NCBI RefSeq assembly: GCF_041146795.1
Contig: NC_135168.1
Coordinates: 41,663,870 to 41,727,869, forward strand
From: Maylandia zebra
Lineage: Eukaryota; Chordata; Actinopteri; Cichliformes; Cichlidae
Length of the DNA stretch: 64,000 nt
Direction of reading: 5' to 3'
Below are positions 48,901-59,700 of the stretch, one piece after another. The notes under the pieces are model-generated. The model worked only from the letters and a program-made list of their open reading frames with translations. It made no database searches and was not told where the DNA came from. Position 1 is the first letter of the stretch. Every line of letters starts with the position of its first letter. Both the position numbers and the translations under genes were made by a program.

Positions 48901-51900
48901 ACAGCGGTCACTTGGCTCGTCCAGGCTGCTAAACAGGGCCGCAAGGATGCGGTCAGACTGCTGCAGCAGTGTTTGGCCTCCAGGAAAGGTATGACTGCTA
49001 CTCTTAGTGCACAGCTTTTAGAAGAATGGAACCAGTGTGAAACTGGAGCATGATTGAGCTAATGTTCGTCTGTGCATTCATCCTCATTTGTTCTTCAGGC
49101 ATCACACTGGAAAACTTTGAGGAGGTGAAGAAGTTGTGTACAGAGACTCGTTTTGAGAGAGGAGTGAGGAAGGCAGCTCTGCTCATGTACTGGAAGTTAA
49201 ACCCAGAGAGGAAGAAGTCGGTGCCCGTTTCTGAGATGCTAGAGAACGTTGAACATGTTAACACAGAGCCGGGTCCGAGAGGAATAATACTGTATTTCAA
49301 ATCATTTACATTTTGAAGGCATTCATTTTTTTAAATTATACTTTCTACCCTCTGCAGACACACCAGTTTCCCCTGGTCCCCTAAACAGGTCTGCTAAGAA
49401 ACAGAGGAGAGTCTTGGAGACTATGGTCACCAGTGAGGGTATGTGTGGTCTGAAATGTGTCTTCTAATGGGATTAAACATGCACAATTTGTCATTTCCTC
49501 AAGCCCAAAGTGTCCTACAGACCTGTCAGAGTAAAATAAAAGTACTAATATTTCTTCTGTACTTCTTTGCAGCCAGTTCCCATGTGGGTCTTGATGACTT
49601 TGTTGAGATGACCAAGAAGTACGCCCAGGGTATTGCACCCTCACCAGTTATGGCTGCTGCAGGAGGGGATGATGATGATGACGATGATGAAATAGTAGTG
49701 AAAAATCCAGATGAACTGCCCCTGCATCAAAAGGTGGTTTGGGGGGTAGTGGTCTGCCTTTGTCATCTTCTTTTCACGCTCTGCTTGTCTTGAGTTTAGT
49801 AAATCTGTGAAAAAGTGAAAGAAATTCTGCAACTTAATCAGTTTCGGTCCTGCTATGTTTTCATTCTTTCACTATTAGCCTTTGTGGAAGAAAATCAACC
49901 ATCTAATTATATTTCTAAATCATTTTCCATTCCTTTGTGTTAATATTCAGTTGGAAGCTGGTTTATTACACATAATAACAGCTCAAGTGAAGCTTGATCA
50001 GTCAGGATGTGAATGTTCACCTGACATAAATTCACCTGAAGCACGACCAGGTGTGCAGCCAAAGCTTCACCTGTGTAGTCGTCAGTTGATATGATCCTTA
50101 ATTTAACAGCCAGAAATAATTCAAATATACTCACTGAATGAACATTAAAAGTTGCAGTGCACTGAAAATTTTAACCAGTCACAAATGATAATGTTTTTTG
50201 GGACTTCAGATTTCCGGTGAACTTCTTTTTTTGTTTGTTTGTTTGTTTTTTCGGGGAGTATTCCTGGCTTCTTTTGGACCAGATTATGAATAATAATTAA
50301 TAGCTTCATCAAAAGGGGGGGGGGGGAGCATCAGTTGTATAGCTAGTTTTAAGTGTTCAGGTCTAAACTAAACTGATTTTCTCAGGATCATCTCATTAAC
50401 TAGATCTGCACCTTCTCTTTTTCCACCGTATTTCTAAAAAATAAATAAATAAATAAATTTCCCCAAAGAAACACATTAAATAGCCTTCAAGTCCCTGTGG
50501 GAAGTGGGTTTCATAGGTTCGTCTTATCAAGGCAGCTGTTTTAACATCACCAGAAAAAGTTTTTTAGTCATTCAATTTTTAAAAATTTTGTTTGTCTGAT
50601 TCCATCTCTGCGACGTACTGATTCTGTCTTCCTTGTTTTTTTCAAAGCTGCTGAAGTTTCCTCTATACGCCCTTCTCGAGATAAAAGAGCATCTTATCGA
50701 CTGGGCGTCACGAGCGGGCATGCAGTGGCTCAGCGCCCTGATCCCCACCCACCACGTTAACGCACTTATATTCTTCTTTATCATCTCCAACCTCACAATC
50801 GAGTTCTTCATCTTCATCATCCCCCTGCTGGTTTTCTACCTCTCGTTCTTCTCCATGGTCATCTGCACACTGCGTGTATTTCAGGTTTGTCACGATGTAC
50901 TAGACGTATTTATTGATTTCTGATAATATAGTACCTTTGTTTTATTAAAACAAAACATTTTTTTCTACAGAATTCTAAAGCGTGGGAACATTTCCAGGCT
51001 CTGACAGACCTGCTTGCTCAGTTTGAACCTGGTCTCGACCTGGAGCAGGCTGAGACCAACTTTGGATGGACACACTTGGAGCCTTATCTGTAAGTCCACA
51101 TCACTCAGTTGCCAGTAGTTTAATAATGTAAAGATTAGCTTCAATTTGATCTTTTCTTCCTTTAATATTACCATAAAGAAGAATTGAATTGTTTCTGCAG
51201 GAGAACAATTACTTTTTTTTGCTTTATCAGGTACTTCCTGCTCTCGGTGGTCTTTGTGGTTTTCTCCTTCCCTGTAGCTGATAAATCCTGGATCCCCTGC
51301 TCAGAACTGGCTGCTGTTGCTCTTTTCTTCACCATTACCGCCTTCCTCAGCCTTCATGCCTCAGCTCAGCTCTTCGCTCGTAAAGCCCTCGTCACAGAGG
51401 TCCTCTCTGGAGCATGCTCCCTCACTCAATTCTTCCCGGAGTCCCTGTGGTTCCTCCGAATGTTCGGGAAGACTTTCATCACTGTGCCTCTTGGAGATAT
51501 CATGGCATTAAACCTGGGGATGCCATGTCTGCTGTATGGACACCTTGTCTATCTCCTCTTCCGTATGGCCCAGCTGAGAGGCTTTAAGGGCACCTATCTG
51601 TGCTTGGTGCCCTACTTGGTTTGCTTCACTTGGTGCGAGCTTTGCTTGGTGTTCCTTAATAATGCCTCGGCAATAGGACTCATCCGCACATGTGTGGGCT
51701 ACTTCCTCTTCCTGTTTGCCCTTCCTATACTTTCACTGGGTATGGCTGCGATGCTCATCATCCAGTTAGTGCAGTGGTTTCTCACCCTGGAGGTCACCAA
51801 GATGGTGGTCACGCTGACTGTTTGCTTTGTGCCGGTGGTGCTGAGGCTTTGGACTCGCTTCAGCCTCAACCCCATCAAGGTGTTTCGGTCTTTGTCGCGG

Positions 51901-52779
51901 AGCAGTGTTGTCAAGCTCATCCTGGTTTGGCTCAGTGCTGTGGTGCTCTTCTGCTGGATGTACGTCTACAGGTCTGAGGGCATGAAGGTGTACAACTCCA
52001 CCCTGACGTGGCCTGAGTACAGCAACCTTTGCGGCCCTCTGGCCTGGAAGGAGTCCAACATGGCCCAAACCCAGATTCTCTGCTCTCATCTGGAAGGACA
52101 TCGTGTCACATGGACGGGACGATTCAAATATGTCCGTGTGACCGACATTGAGAACGGGCCGCAGTCGGTTATCAACCTGCTGCCTGTATTTGTAGGGAAC
52201 TGGATGCGGTGCCTGTACGGTGAGCCATATCCTCTGTGTGATGACTTGAAGAATGCGACCGCCGAGCCCCAGCCTCTGCCCGCCCCAGCTCCTCCTCCTG
52301 AAGATCCTCTGTGTAAACTTAAAAAACTGGCAAAGCACGAATGTCACATCAAACGGTTTGACCGATACAAGTTTGAAGTTACAATGGGCATGCCGCTCGA
52401 GAGGAAATCCAGGAACGGGACGATCATCGAGGATGAAGACGCTACTAAGGACATAGTACTGCGGGCTAGTAACGAGTTCAAGTCTGTGCTTTTACACTTA
52501 AACACTGGCAGCCTGGTGGAGTTCAGTACCATACTGGAGGGGCGTTTAGGCTCCAAATGGCCTGTGTTTGAACTGAAAGCCATTCACTGCATGTCATGCG
52601 GCGACGCCCGCCTTCCCAGCCGCAGACAGTACAAGATTGAACATGACTGGAGGCGTACGGCCCAGAATGCCCTCCAGTTCGGTTTTGACTTCTTCTTCAA
52701 CCCCTTCCTGACTGCACAGCTCGGACAACACTCAGAGACGGAGACCGAAGCAGAGGTTGTGACAAAGCAGGGAGGATAG
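44453..52779 (+). CDS. wfs1: Wolframin, ER transmembrane protein (9 coding exons, 977 aa)
   Basis: Exons: 44453-44843, 48585-48661, 48844-48988, 49099-49272, 49358-49438, 49573-49733, 50648-50884, 50971-51089, 51231-52779. Joined length 2934 nt, in frame, stop TAG. ATG is in Kozak context CCATGG. Residues 1-130 are Ser/Thr/Pro-rich and disordered. [20 protein letters not shown] to [10 protein letters not shown] is the Sel1-like region. An Asp run (DDDDDDDE) precedes about nine hydrophobic segments, two in exons 7-8 and seven in the last exon. The lumenal C-terminal part has [32 protein letters not shown] and [20 protein letters not shown], all nearly identical to human. Wolframin acts in ER calcium handling, proinsulin folding and negative control of ATF6; loss causes Wolfram syndrome (known). 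Human is 890 aa; the extra length is mainly N-terminal. Fish may carry two wfs1 paralogues; which this is was not decided. Confidence 0.96.
44844..48584 (+). other. wfs1: wfs1 intron 2 (3.7 kb), repeat-filled
   Basis: It separates the disordered N-terminal exon from the Sel1-like region. It contains a 31-nt poly-T run, an inverted-repeat unit (45902-46071), a purine-rich tract and a GC-rich segment to about 47350. ORFs in it (up to 202 codons on minus) follow the repeat and are not genes. Confidence 0.7.
45870..47365. mobile_element. Composite dispersed repeat inside wfs1 intron 2, class uncertain
   Basis: It begins with a poly-T run (45870-45900) followed by TGTCCCGTTTG (45902-45912), which is exactly inverted as CAAACGGGACA at 46061-46071. 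A GA-rich stretch (46080-46200) follows, then about 900 bp of GC-rich sequence (46440-47350) quite unlike the flanks. The GC-rich part resembles a high-copy fish repeat from memory. I could not find clear target duplications or a transposase or reverse-transcriptase motif. Confidence 0.5.
49734..50647 (+). other. wfs1: wfs1 intron 6
   Basis: About 0.9 kb with a 12-nt G run (50315-50326), a (TAAA)n tract and a cluster of four CACCTG/CAGGTG E-boxes between 50018 and 50073. No coding potential recognised. Confidence 0.6.
50018..50073. promoter_or_regulatory. Phased E-box cluster
   Basis: CACCTG or CAGGTG occurs at 50018, 50033, 50048 (reverse) and 50068; three share the longer context TTCACCTG. 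This motif is bound by Snail, ZEB and some bHLH factors. Function is inferred from motif density only. Confidence 0.35.
51231..52779 (+). CDS. wfs1: wfs1 terminal exon: seven membrane segments and lumenal C-terminal domain
   Basis: Acceptor GCTTTATCAG; completes the codon CT|G and reads [20 protein letters not shown]. Hydrophobic segments include [40 protein letters not shown] and [20 protein letters not shown]. The C-terminal 250 residues hold N-glycosylation sequons (NSTLTW, NATAEP, NGTII) and end in a dispensable acidic tail. Confidence 0.93.
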
Positions 52780-52918
52780 ACGAGATGGTTGGGGGATAAC
52801 ACTGTCATCAGTGAAGAACACTAATGATTTTTACCCACTGATCTTAAAAGAATCAGACAGCAATATTTTTGAGTGTCTTACTGTAGAAAAGTAGATGGAC
52901 CTTCAGATATGTGATCTA

Positions 52919-52997
<79 letters not shown>

Positions 52998-53712
52998 TTT
53001 TGAGCCAAAATGCGTGACTACATATAATGAAGAAACAGTTAATGCTAAAAAACAAGAAGCACACAACAATGTGGTTTTTAAGTACTTTACTGCCGAACGC
53101 CACATGAGGAAAAACGTCATGTAAACCTCGCTGTGTTCAGCTTGTTATGAACATTTCATCCGGTTTAAGCTAATCATCTTAAGTATAGTAATGACATGAT
53201 TTTGATTTGTTACTGGATGCTATGCAAACACTACATCTGCAAATCTTTCTGTATGTTGTGACTTTTTGTGGCCAAAACCATCAGTGTTGATCTTCTGCAC
53301 TTGCCTTGTTGAAGTGCACATGCATCGTTGTGTAGCTACCGCTGTTGAAGGCAAGGTTGTCATATAGATATGTTTTGCCTATAATTATTTAACGTACATA
53401 CAGATTTCAAGTGCCTTCTGAAGCATATTATTTGGGAGCAATTAGACTAAATTAAGTCTCTAAGAGCTCTGCTGCATCAGAGCTTTTATTTATTACAGAA
53501 CAGTTAACCAGGTTTGGCTTTCTTTACCTTCATGTCTGTCTTCTCTGTATTTGTCGTCATCTCTGCTGTGCAGGGATTTAATATATTGATTAATATATTT
53601 GCGATCCCAGAGTGATGATGTGGTTTAAGTTAGGTTGTCACTACTTTTTTCTGTACTGTGTCCTATAAATATTTTAAGAAATCAAATGTGTGTGTGTTGC
53701 AGTTTTATTAAA
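52780..53712 (+). other. wfs1: wfs1 3' UTR
   Basis: Non-coding sequence after the TAG. It contains a (TG)n tract (52921-52996). The best polyadenylation candidate is ATTAAA at 53707-53712; no AATAAA occurs in a good position. Confidence 0.45.
52921..52996. repeat. (TG)n microsatellite in the wfs1 3' UTR
   Basis: About 38 uninterrupted TG units, 140 nt after the stop codon. UG repeats in 3' UTRs can bind TDP-43 or CELF-type proteins (general knowledge); any role here is untested. Confidence 0.93.
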
Positions 53713-53802
53713 AAATCATTTATATTTTACTGATCTTTAGACACAAAATTCAAACAAGATCCTAGCCCTTATGTAATTTATTGGATTTTTCTTGCATTAA
53801 AC

Positions 53803-54345
53803 ACTCACTGGCCACTTTATTAAGCATATCTTGCTAGTACCCTGGACCTCCCTTTTGCCTTCAGCACTGCTTTAATTTTTCATGGCACAAATTCAGCAAG
53901 ATTCAGGGAACATTCCTCAGAGAGTTTGGTTCATGTTGACATGACAGCATCATCCAGATGCTGCAGATTTGCCAGCTGCACCTCCATAATGTGAATCTCC
54001 TGTTCCGCCACATCCCAAAGGTGCTAAGATGGAACTCACTGATTTTCTCACAGTGAACTCACTGTCATGCTCAACAAACCAGTTTGAGATGATTTGAACG
54101 TGGTAGTGAACATGGTGTGATATCCTGCTGGAAGAAGCCAACAGAAGACGGGTACACGGTGAGCATAAAGGGATGGACGTGGTCAGCAACAATACTCTGT
54201 AAATAAAATGCTATTAATTTTGTAGTAAAGGGCCCAAAGTATTCCAAGAAAATATCCCCCACATCATTACACTCCCATGACCGGGCAAAAGTGTTCATGA
54301 TCCATGTTTTCATCTTAATTACGCCAAATTCTGACACAACTTTCT
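53803..54345 (-). mobile_element. Truncated Tc1-like transposon fragment
   Basis: It begins CACTCACTGGCCACTTTATT, the terminal repeat of the same Tc1 family as the 30.5 kb copy, and covers the 3' half of the transposase on the minus strand (for example SIVADHVHPFMLTVYPSS near 54190). The 5' half and second terminal repeat are missing. It sits in the spacer between the convergent wfs1 and ppp2r2c genes. Confidence 0.8.
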
Positions 54346-54921
54346 ATGTAAAACACAACTTTGTGATAGGAGCAGAACCATTTAAAATTATTATTTAACG
54401 CAAGCGCCTTTCCTGCTACAAGTTAATGTGTCCAATAAGAAGAGTTTGATTTACACTGGAACAATGAAGACGGTGAATACACGCAAAATGATTCGATTTT
54501 CAGCAGAGACTGAAAGAAAAACTTCTGATATTTATGAAGCGTTAACACAAGTTATTTTTAAATTATGAAGAAATGTATTTTGCTCAGATTAACTGTCATT
54601 AAAGCATAAAATAGATGATTGTGGGGGTTTTAAACTCAAGTTTAGGCAGATAGAAGAAGAAAGATAACCAGACAGAAAAAATGTGCAGAATCATGAAACT
54701 TGGTAATTATTTCAATTAAATTCATTCATTATTAAATCCCTTAGCAATTTTAAATCCACATGTAATAAGTGCATAATAACACAAGGTGGCGCCTTACACT
54801 ACATAACTTGAAAAGCCATATAAAGGGTACATATTAACAGTTAAGCAATGTTAGGACTTCCTAACTAAACAGTAATGAAAATCACAATGATACGCCCATT
54901 GGATGCAATTTCGTTGAAATC

Positions 54922-54927
54922 TTTATT
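54922..54927 (-). promoter_or_regulatory. ppp2r2c: Likely ppp2r2c polyadenylation signal
   Basis: Plus-strand TTTATT gives AATAAA on the minus strand, 1.8 kb after the ppp2r2c stop codon. Confidence 0.45.
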
Positions 54928-56729
54928 CAGAAAAAAACATATTAACATTATTTATAACTGTTCGTTTGACAATTTTGATGTCATCAACATACATTAACAC
55001 AAAAATATGTGGCTTAGTGTGGTAAGGACGTGGAGTAGGCTACAACCGACAGAAAAAAGCAAAAGGAACAAAAAAGGACAGATAAAAGAATTTGCTGTTT
55101 TCTAAAAAATAAACACATCAGCAAAGTTATCAGTGAGGAAGGCCGAAGAGATTAAAGTACCATCTCTTTGCTGTAGCTTTGGAGGCAGTCATCAGTACCG
55201 ATGATCAAGTCTGCAGTCCGTTTATGGTTGTTTAAAAACAACGAAACCTCATACATGTCAAAAACCGAGCTGATATATACAGACACCATTTAGGCCCTTA
55301 GATTTTTTTGTCTTTTTTCTTTTAATGTTAATCACAAACATTCCCCATTCTTCTCAGTTTGCAGTTTCACTGAGCAGAAACTGATTTTGTGGACGGCTTC
55401 ATTCGAAAAGTACGTGTTAAGTGTATGAACCGAACACCGGTAAACATGCTTCAGCGTCCGAAGACACAAATAAATGTAAGGGAGCTCGGTCATCTATGGT
55501 TACTCGTGCTGCAAAGGGCCCCCCGGGGGGCCCCCGAAGCCTTTGTACAAGCTGGATCTAAAATGGTTACGAAGGCAGCCAAGCCAGTCAGTGAGTCAAT
55601 TTATAAACACCTAGGCTAAATCTGTTTGACATGCAGCATTTATCATTTGATTGCTGAAATTATTTCTTTTATAGATTTTTTTTCTTTTTAGTAATATTTT
55701 TGCTTGATCTGAGTTTAACATGTTTAATGTCAGAGTAGCACACAAAGCAGCCTCAGACCAGAAGCAGAAATCAGAGACGTTCGGGTCCGTTTGAGCAAGG
55801 AAAACAAGAATTACTGAAACGCACTGTGGACCATATATGAGCGCGTGTCCTCATGTTAGGCCATGGTGGTATAGTATCATCTGTTAACTTCTCTATCTGC
55901 AGGACTGTAAATGTTTCACGTCGCTGAACGCAGCCCAGTTTTTGGTCGTCTCTCCTGATTCAGGGAGAGCTCAGAGGCGTCTGGTGGGCTTAGGGAGAAG
56001 GGGGGTGGGGTCCCATCCTCGTACATCACGCAAATCACTTTACCTCATCCTCTTTAATTACCATCATCATCATTTAAAAAGAAGTTACATAAAACAGAAG
56101 AGGGAAAGCTGATCTGAAATGATGATCTGATCTTAAAACAAAAAGCCAGTTATATAAATGCCCCATTTCTTATCAGTGCCGCTGGTAGACAACCACAAAG
56201 GGTTTTTGTTACACAAAACAGTGGGCAAGGGATAAGAATAGGATTTGCTTGAGCACACAAATACAGAGAGCAGAGGAGGTGGAGGAGGAGGTGGAAAAAA
56301 AGTAAAAGAGCATGAAGAATTAAAAAAAAGAAGAAGACAAACATGTAAACGTCTCTCCACTCTGGGGCCGAGGGTGTGATCCCTCCCCTCAGGAAGCCGA
56401 GCTGCAGCAACGAACGAACCATCAATCCAGAGGCTAACAATCAGGAAATCCACTGTTCGGACAATTTTGCAATCCATAATCCGTTGTGTAATCCAGCCTG
56501 TTCCCTTCCTAGCCCTGCCGAGGGCCTTGCAGTTCTGGAAGGCTGAGGAGGAGGTGAAGGAGGGACGTGAAACGCTGTGTATGAGTTCTGATTGTGTGTG
56601 TAGGTATGCGTTTTAGGCATCTCTTGGTCGTGTGACAGTGTGTGTGCATGTCTGATAGTGTGTACATTCTGGCATAGTTGTGTGTTATTGGGTGTAAACT
56701 CATTTGTTTTTGCCGCTGACATCCATTCA
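54928..56729 (-). other. ppp2r2c: Probable ppp2r2c 3' UTR
   Basis: About 1.8 kb between the stop codon and the AATAAA at 54922-54927, without a supported ORF. It includes a GC-rich palindrome at 55516-55533. Confidence 0.45.
55512..55545. repeat. GC-rich hairpin-forming palindrome
   Basis: GGGCCCCCCGGGGGGCCC at 55516-55533 is a perfect 18-bp palindrome, bracketed by CAAAGG (55512-55517) and CCTTTG (55540-55545), so the transcript of either strand could fold into an extended hairpin. Confidence 0.7.
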
Positions 56730-59700
56730 CTAATGCATCTCGGAGTTGAGTTTGTCCTGGAAGATGTAGAGATTGTTAGTGGCAGCGATGGCAATGATGT
56801 TCTCGTTCGGGTGCCAAGCCGTATGGAGGATCTTCTTGGTGAAGTCCAGGCTGTCCACACTGATATCATCCTTCCGGCGTTTTCCTCCCGCGGCGCAAAC
56901 CCTCCGCGGCTTCAGCACGGCCCTGGGTTTGCTGCTCTCCCGTGACGCCTCCAGGGTGACGTCGCGCTTGGTGTTGCGGTCGAACATGCGGAAGAAGTTG
57001 TTGTAGGCTCCGGTCATGATAACACTGTACAGAGCACGAGGATAGGAGAGATCCAGTTAGTCTAAAGGCAGTTTTCATGCTTTCATCACATCATTTCTAG
57101 GGTAAGCAGGTATGACTAACGGATGGCTGTAAGCTGGAAACACACATCCATCATCAAACATCAGGTACCTGTCGGAGCCGTTCCAGGCACACTCAAACTT
57201 GTCAAAGATGCAGTCGTTCTCGTAGAGAGAGCACAACTTGCTGCGGAGATAATCATGAACCTGTAGGAACACACACAAACAGATATGATTACAATCGAGC
57301 CCATCTCACAGCTGCATTACTCCCAGGTATCGACTCTCAGCGTAAACTATAAATAGAAGAGTGAGCAGAAGACACACAAACACACATACCAAGCTCAGCA
57401 CAACCAAAACACATTAAATATGGGCATGCTGTAACACAATCCTCCCTGAAGGAAACGCTAATAAGACACAACACCAACCTTCAGCAATACAAGGGCCAGG
57501 AGTACATTTTAATCTACCCTCCTTTCCATATCACTAAATCCATTAACATCCAGCTCTCTACAATCGCACCTACCAAGGGTGCGATAATAGAGACACACAT
57601 ATATTCTTACACGCACACATACACTGACTTATAACTGCTTTTCCTTGTGCTTTTATTCGACCTGCCTGTGTCAGCACTGTGTCTGCCCAGTGATGCAAGG
57701 AGATGAAATCTACACCTCCTCTTCCTCCAGGTCCTGTTCTCTCCATTGAGCCCCCGCCCCAACCCCGCTTTCCACATTTTGCATAAAGTCAGCAGCCAGC
57801 AGCCACCTTGCAATCAATAAACAGTCAAACTGAGGTCGTCTCACGGTTGTACATCAAAACCAGTGACAATTTTGTTTTTCCCTTTGGGTCTTTCTGCACA
57901 GGGGAAAATGATACCGTGTCAGCTTGAGCTGAATATACAGTCCTCTTCCCACCCCCCCAGTCCGCATGATTTCTGATTTAGAGCATGGCACCTCATTCCT
58001 CATGAATTTGTGCACATTTTTCATGATCCAGGGGGGGGGTACAGGTGTAAATTTACAAAATAGATCCATAGATAAATAAATAATAAGGTAGCTTAGCCTT
58101 TAAACCCCCCCACCCCAGCACCTACTTTCTGCCCACATACAATGGATTTGGAATTACTCCGTTTCTTGCATTAATTTGTCATGAAATACAATCTGATCTT
58201 TTTCTATCTAACAAAATATACACAAACATGAAATTGCTAATGCTAGTGCTGGAGCAATAAAATAATAGAACCTCAAACAAAAGGAAAACTGAAAGATAAC
58301 ATGGAGTGAAGCCTGCAAGCTCAGGCAGACAATTCCAGGTGTGCCTCGTCACGCACACCTAACATGCATCACTCTCCTCACATAACAAACCAAAGATACC
58401 CTCCTGGTTTGATGGTCTTTTTAAGTTATAAATTTCTCCCTTGACAAGTCCATCCCGCTATTGGCCTGCATCAATGCTTGCCATTTCAACGCCTCCACAA
58501 TCCCTGCATCCACCTTTAGGCTCCAGAGGAATATGTACTCACTTTTCATGTGTATCATTATTTGTGTGGAGTGATAGGCTCAAAGCACAGACACCACGCT
58601 CTGACAATAGTCTTCCCTGACAGATTTCGACTGGAAGATGTCGAAGCAGGTTCAAATCACAATGCTTTTTCTACTCTACACACTTTGGGCTCATGTTTTT
58701 GTGATCGTTATACAATGCCCCTTTGTACTGTGTGTTCTTCCCAAATGGTGTGATCAATCCAAACACCACTTTCCCAGCAGTGCCATACAGTTTCAAGTTG
58801 TCCTTTAATAAATTTCAAATACAAAGAAAGAGGTGTCTCTCTGGAGGTTTTCCTTTGATTTCCTTCTGTGGGCTCAGTTCTCCATAACATCATAAAACAG
58901 ACCAGCTTCACCGATTCCTTTCAGCCTTGAGCTGTCTGGGTCTGCCCAGCTTACTATGGAATTAAATTAACCTCAATAAATTCTAACATGTCTTTTCTAA
59001 AAGGCATGATTTCCAAAAGCTGATGCTGCTGTTAACTCCTGACTCCAATCAACTCTGCTGTTAGCATAGCAGCTGGAATACTTTTTCCAAACAACACCGA
59101 GTGTTTAAATAAAGTATTGAACAAAAACAAGAGCAGGATTATTATTATAGTTAAAATAGAGTCACTATCTGTGACTTAGATGAAGACCTGACCATGTTTT
59201 TATACATATTTATACCTGAATGCAGATATTTTCAGAGGCCACCGTACGCTGCATCCTCTGCAATCCTTCTCTCTAATCCTACCATTTACTCTCTCTTATT
59301 CATCTCTCCTCCTCACATCACACCATCTTCATACTCCCTCCCAATTCCTCACCCCTTTTGTCCCTCCTTCCCCCCTTTCTCTGCTGCATTGCAGATCTAG
59401 GTGTCAGCCACTGTGGAAGGTATCCCTCCTTCACGCTTTACTTTATGAGTGGAGGCTCGGGATCCTATAAATAGCTCCAGTGCGTCTCAGCCTCCCACTC
59501 CTGGCCGCCTCACAGGCCCTCACACGTCAGGCAGGAACACATACACAAACACGCATGTTCACCCACAGGCCTGAGGCAGGAATACTAAACACATACTGGA
59601 AAAAAAAAGGAGCTGATAAATAGTTTTAGTGCCTATAAATGCATAACCAGAAGCTAGCGTGGCCACTTAGAAGTGACACAGGAGAAAAACTGAGCATGTA

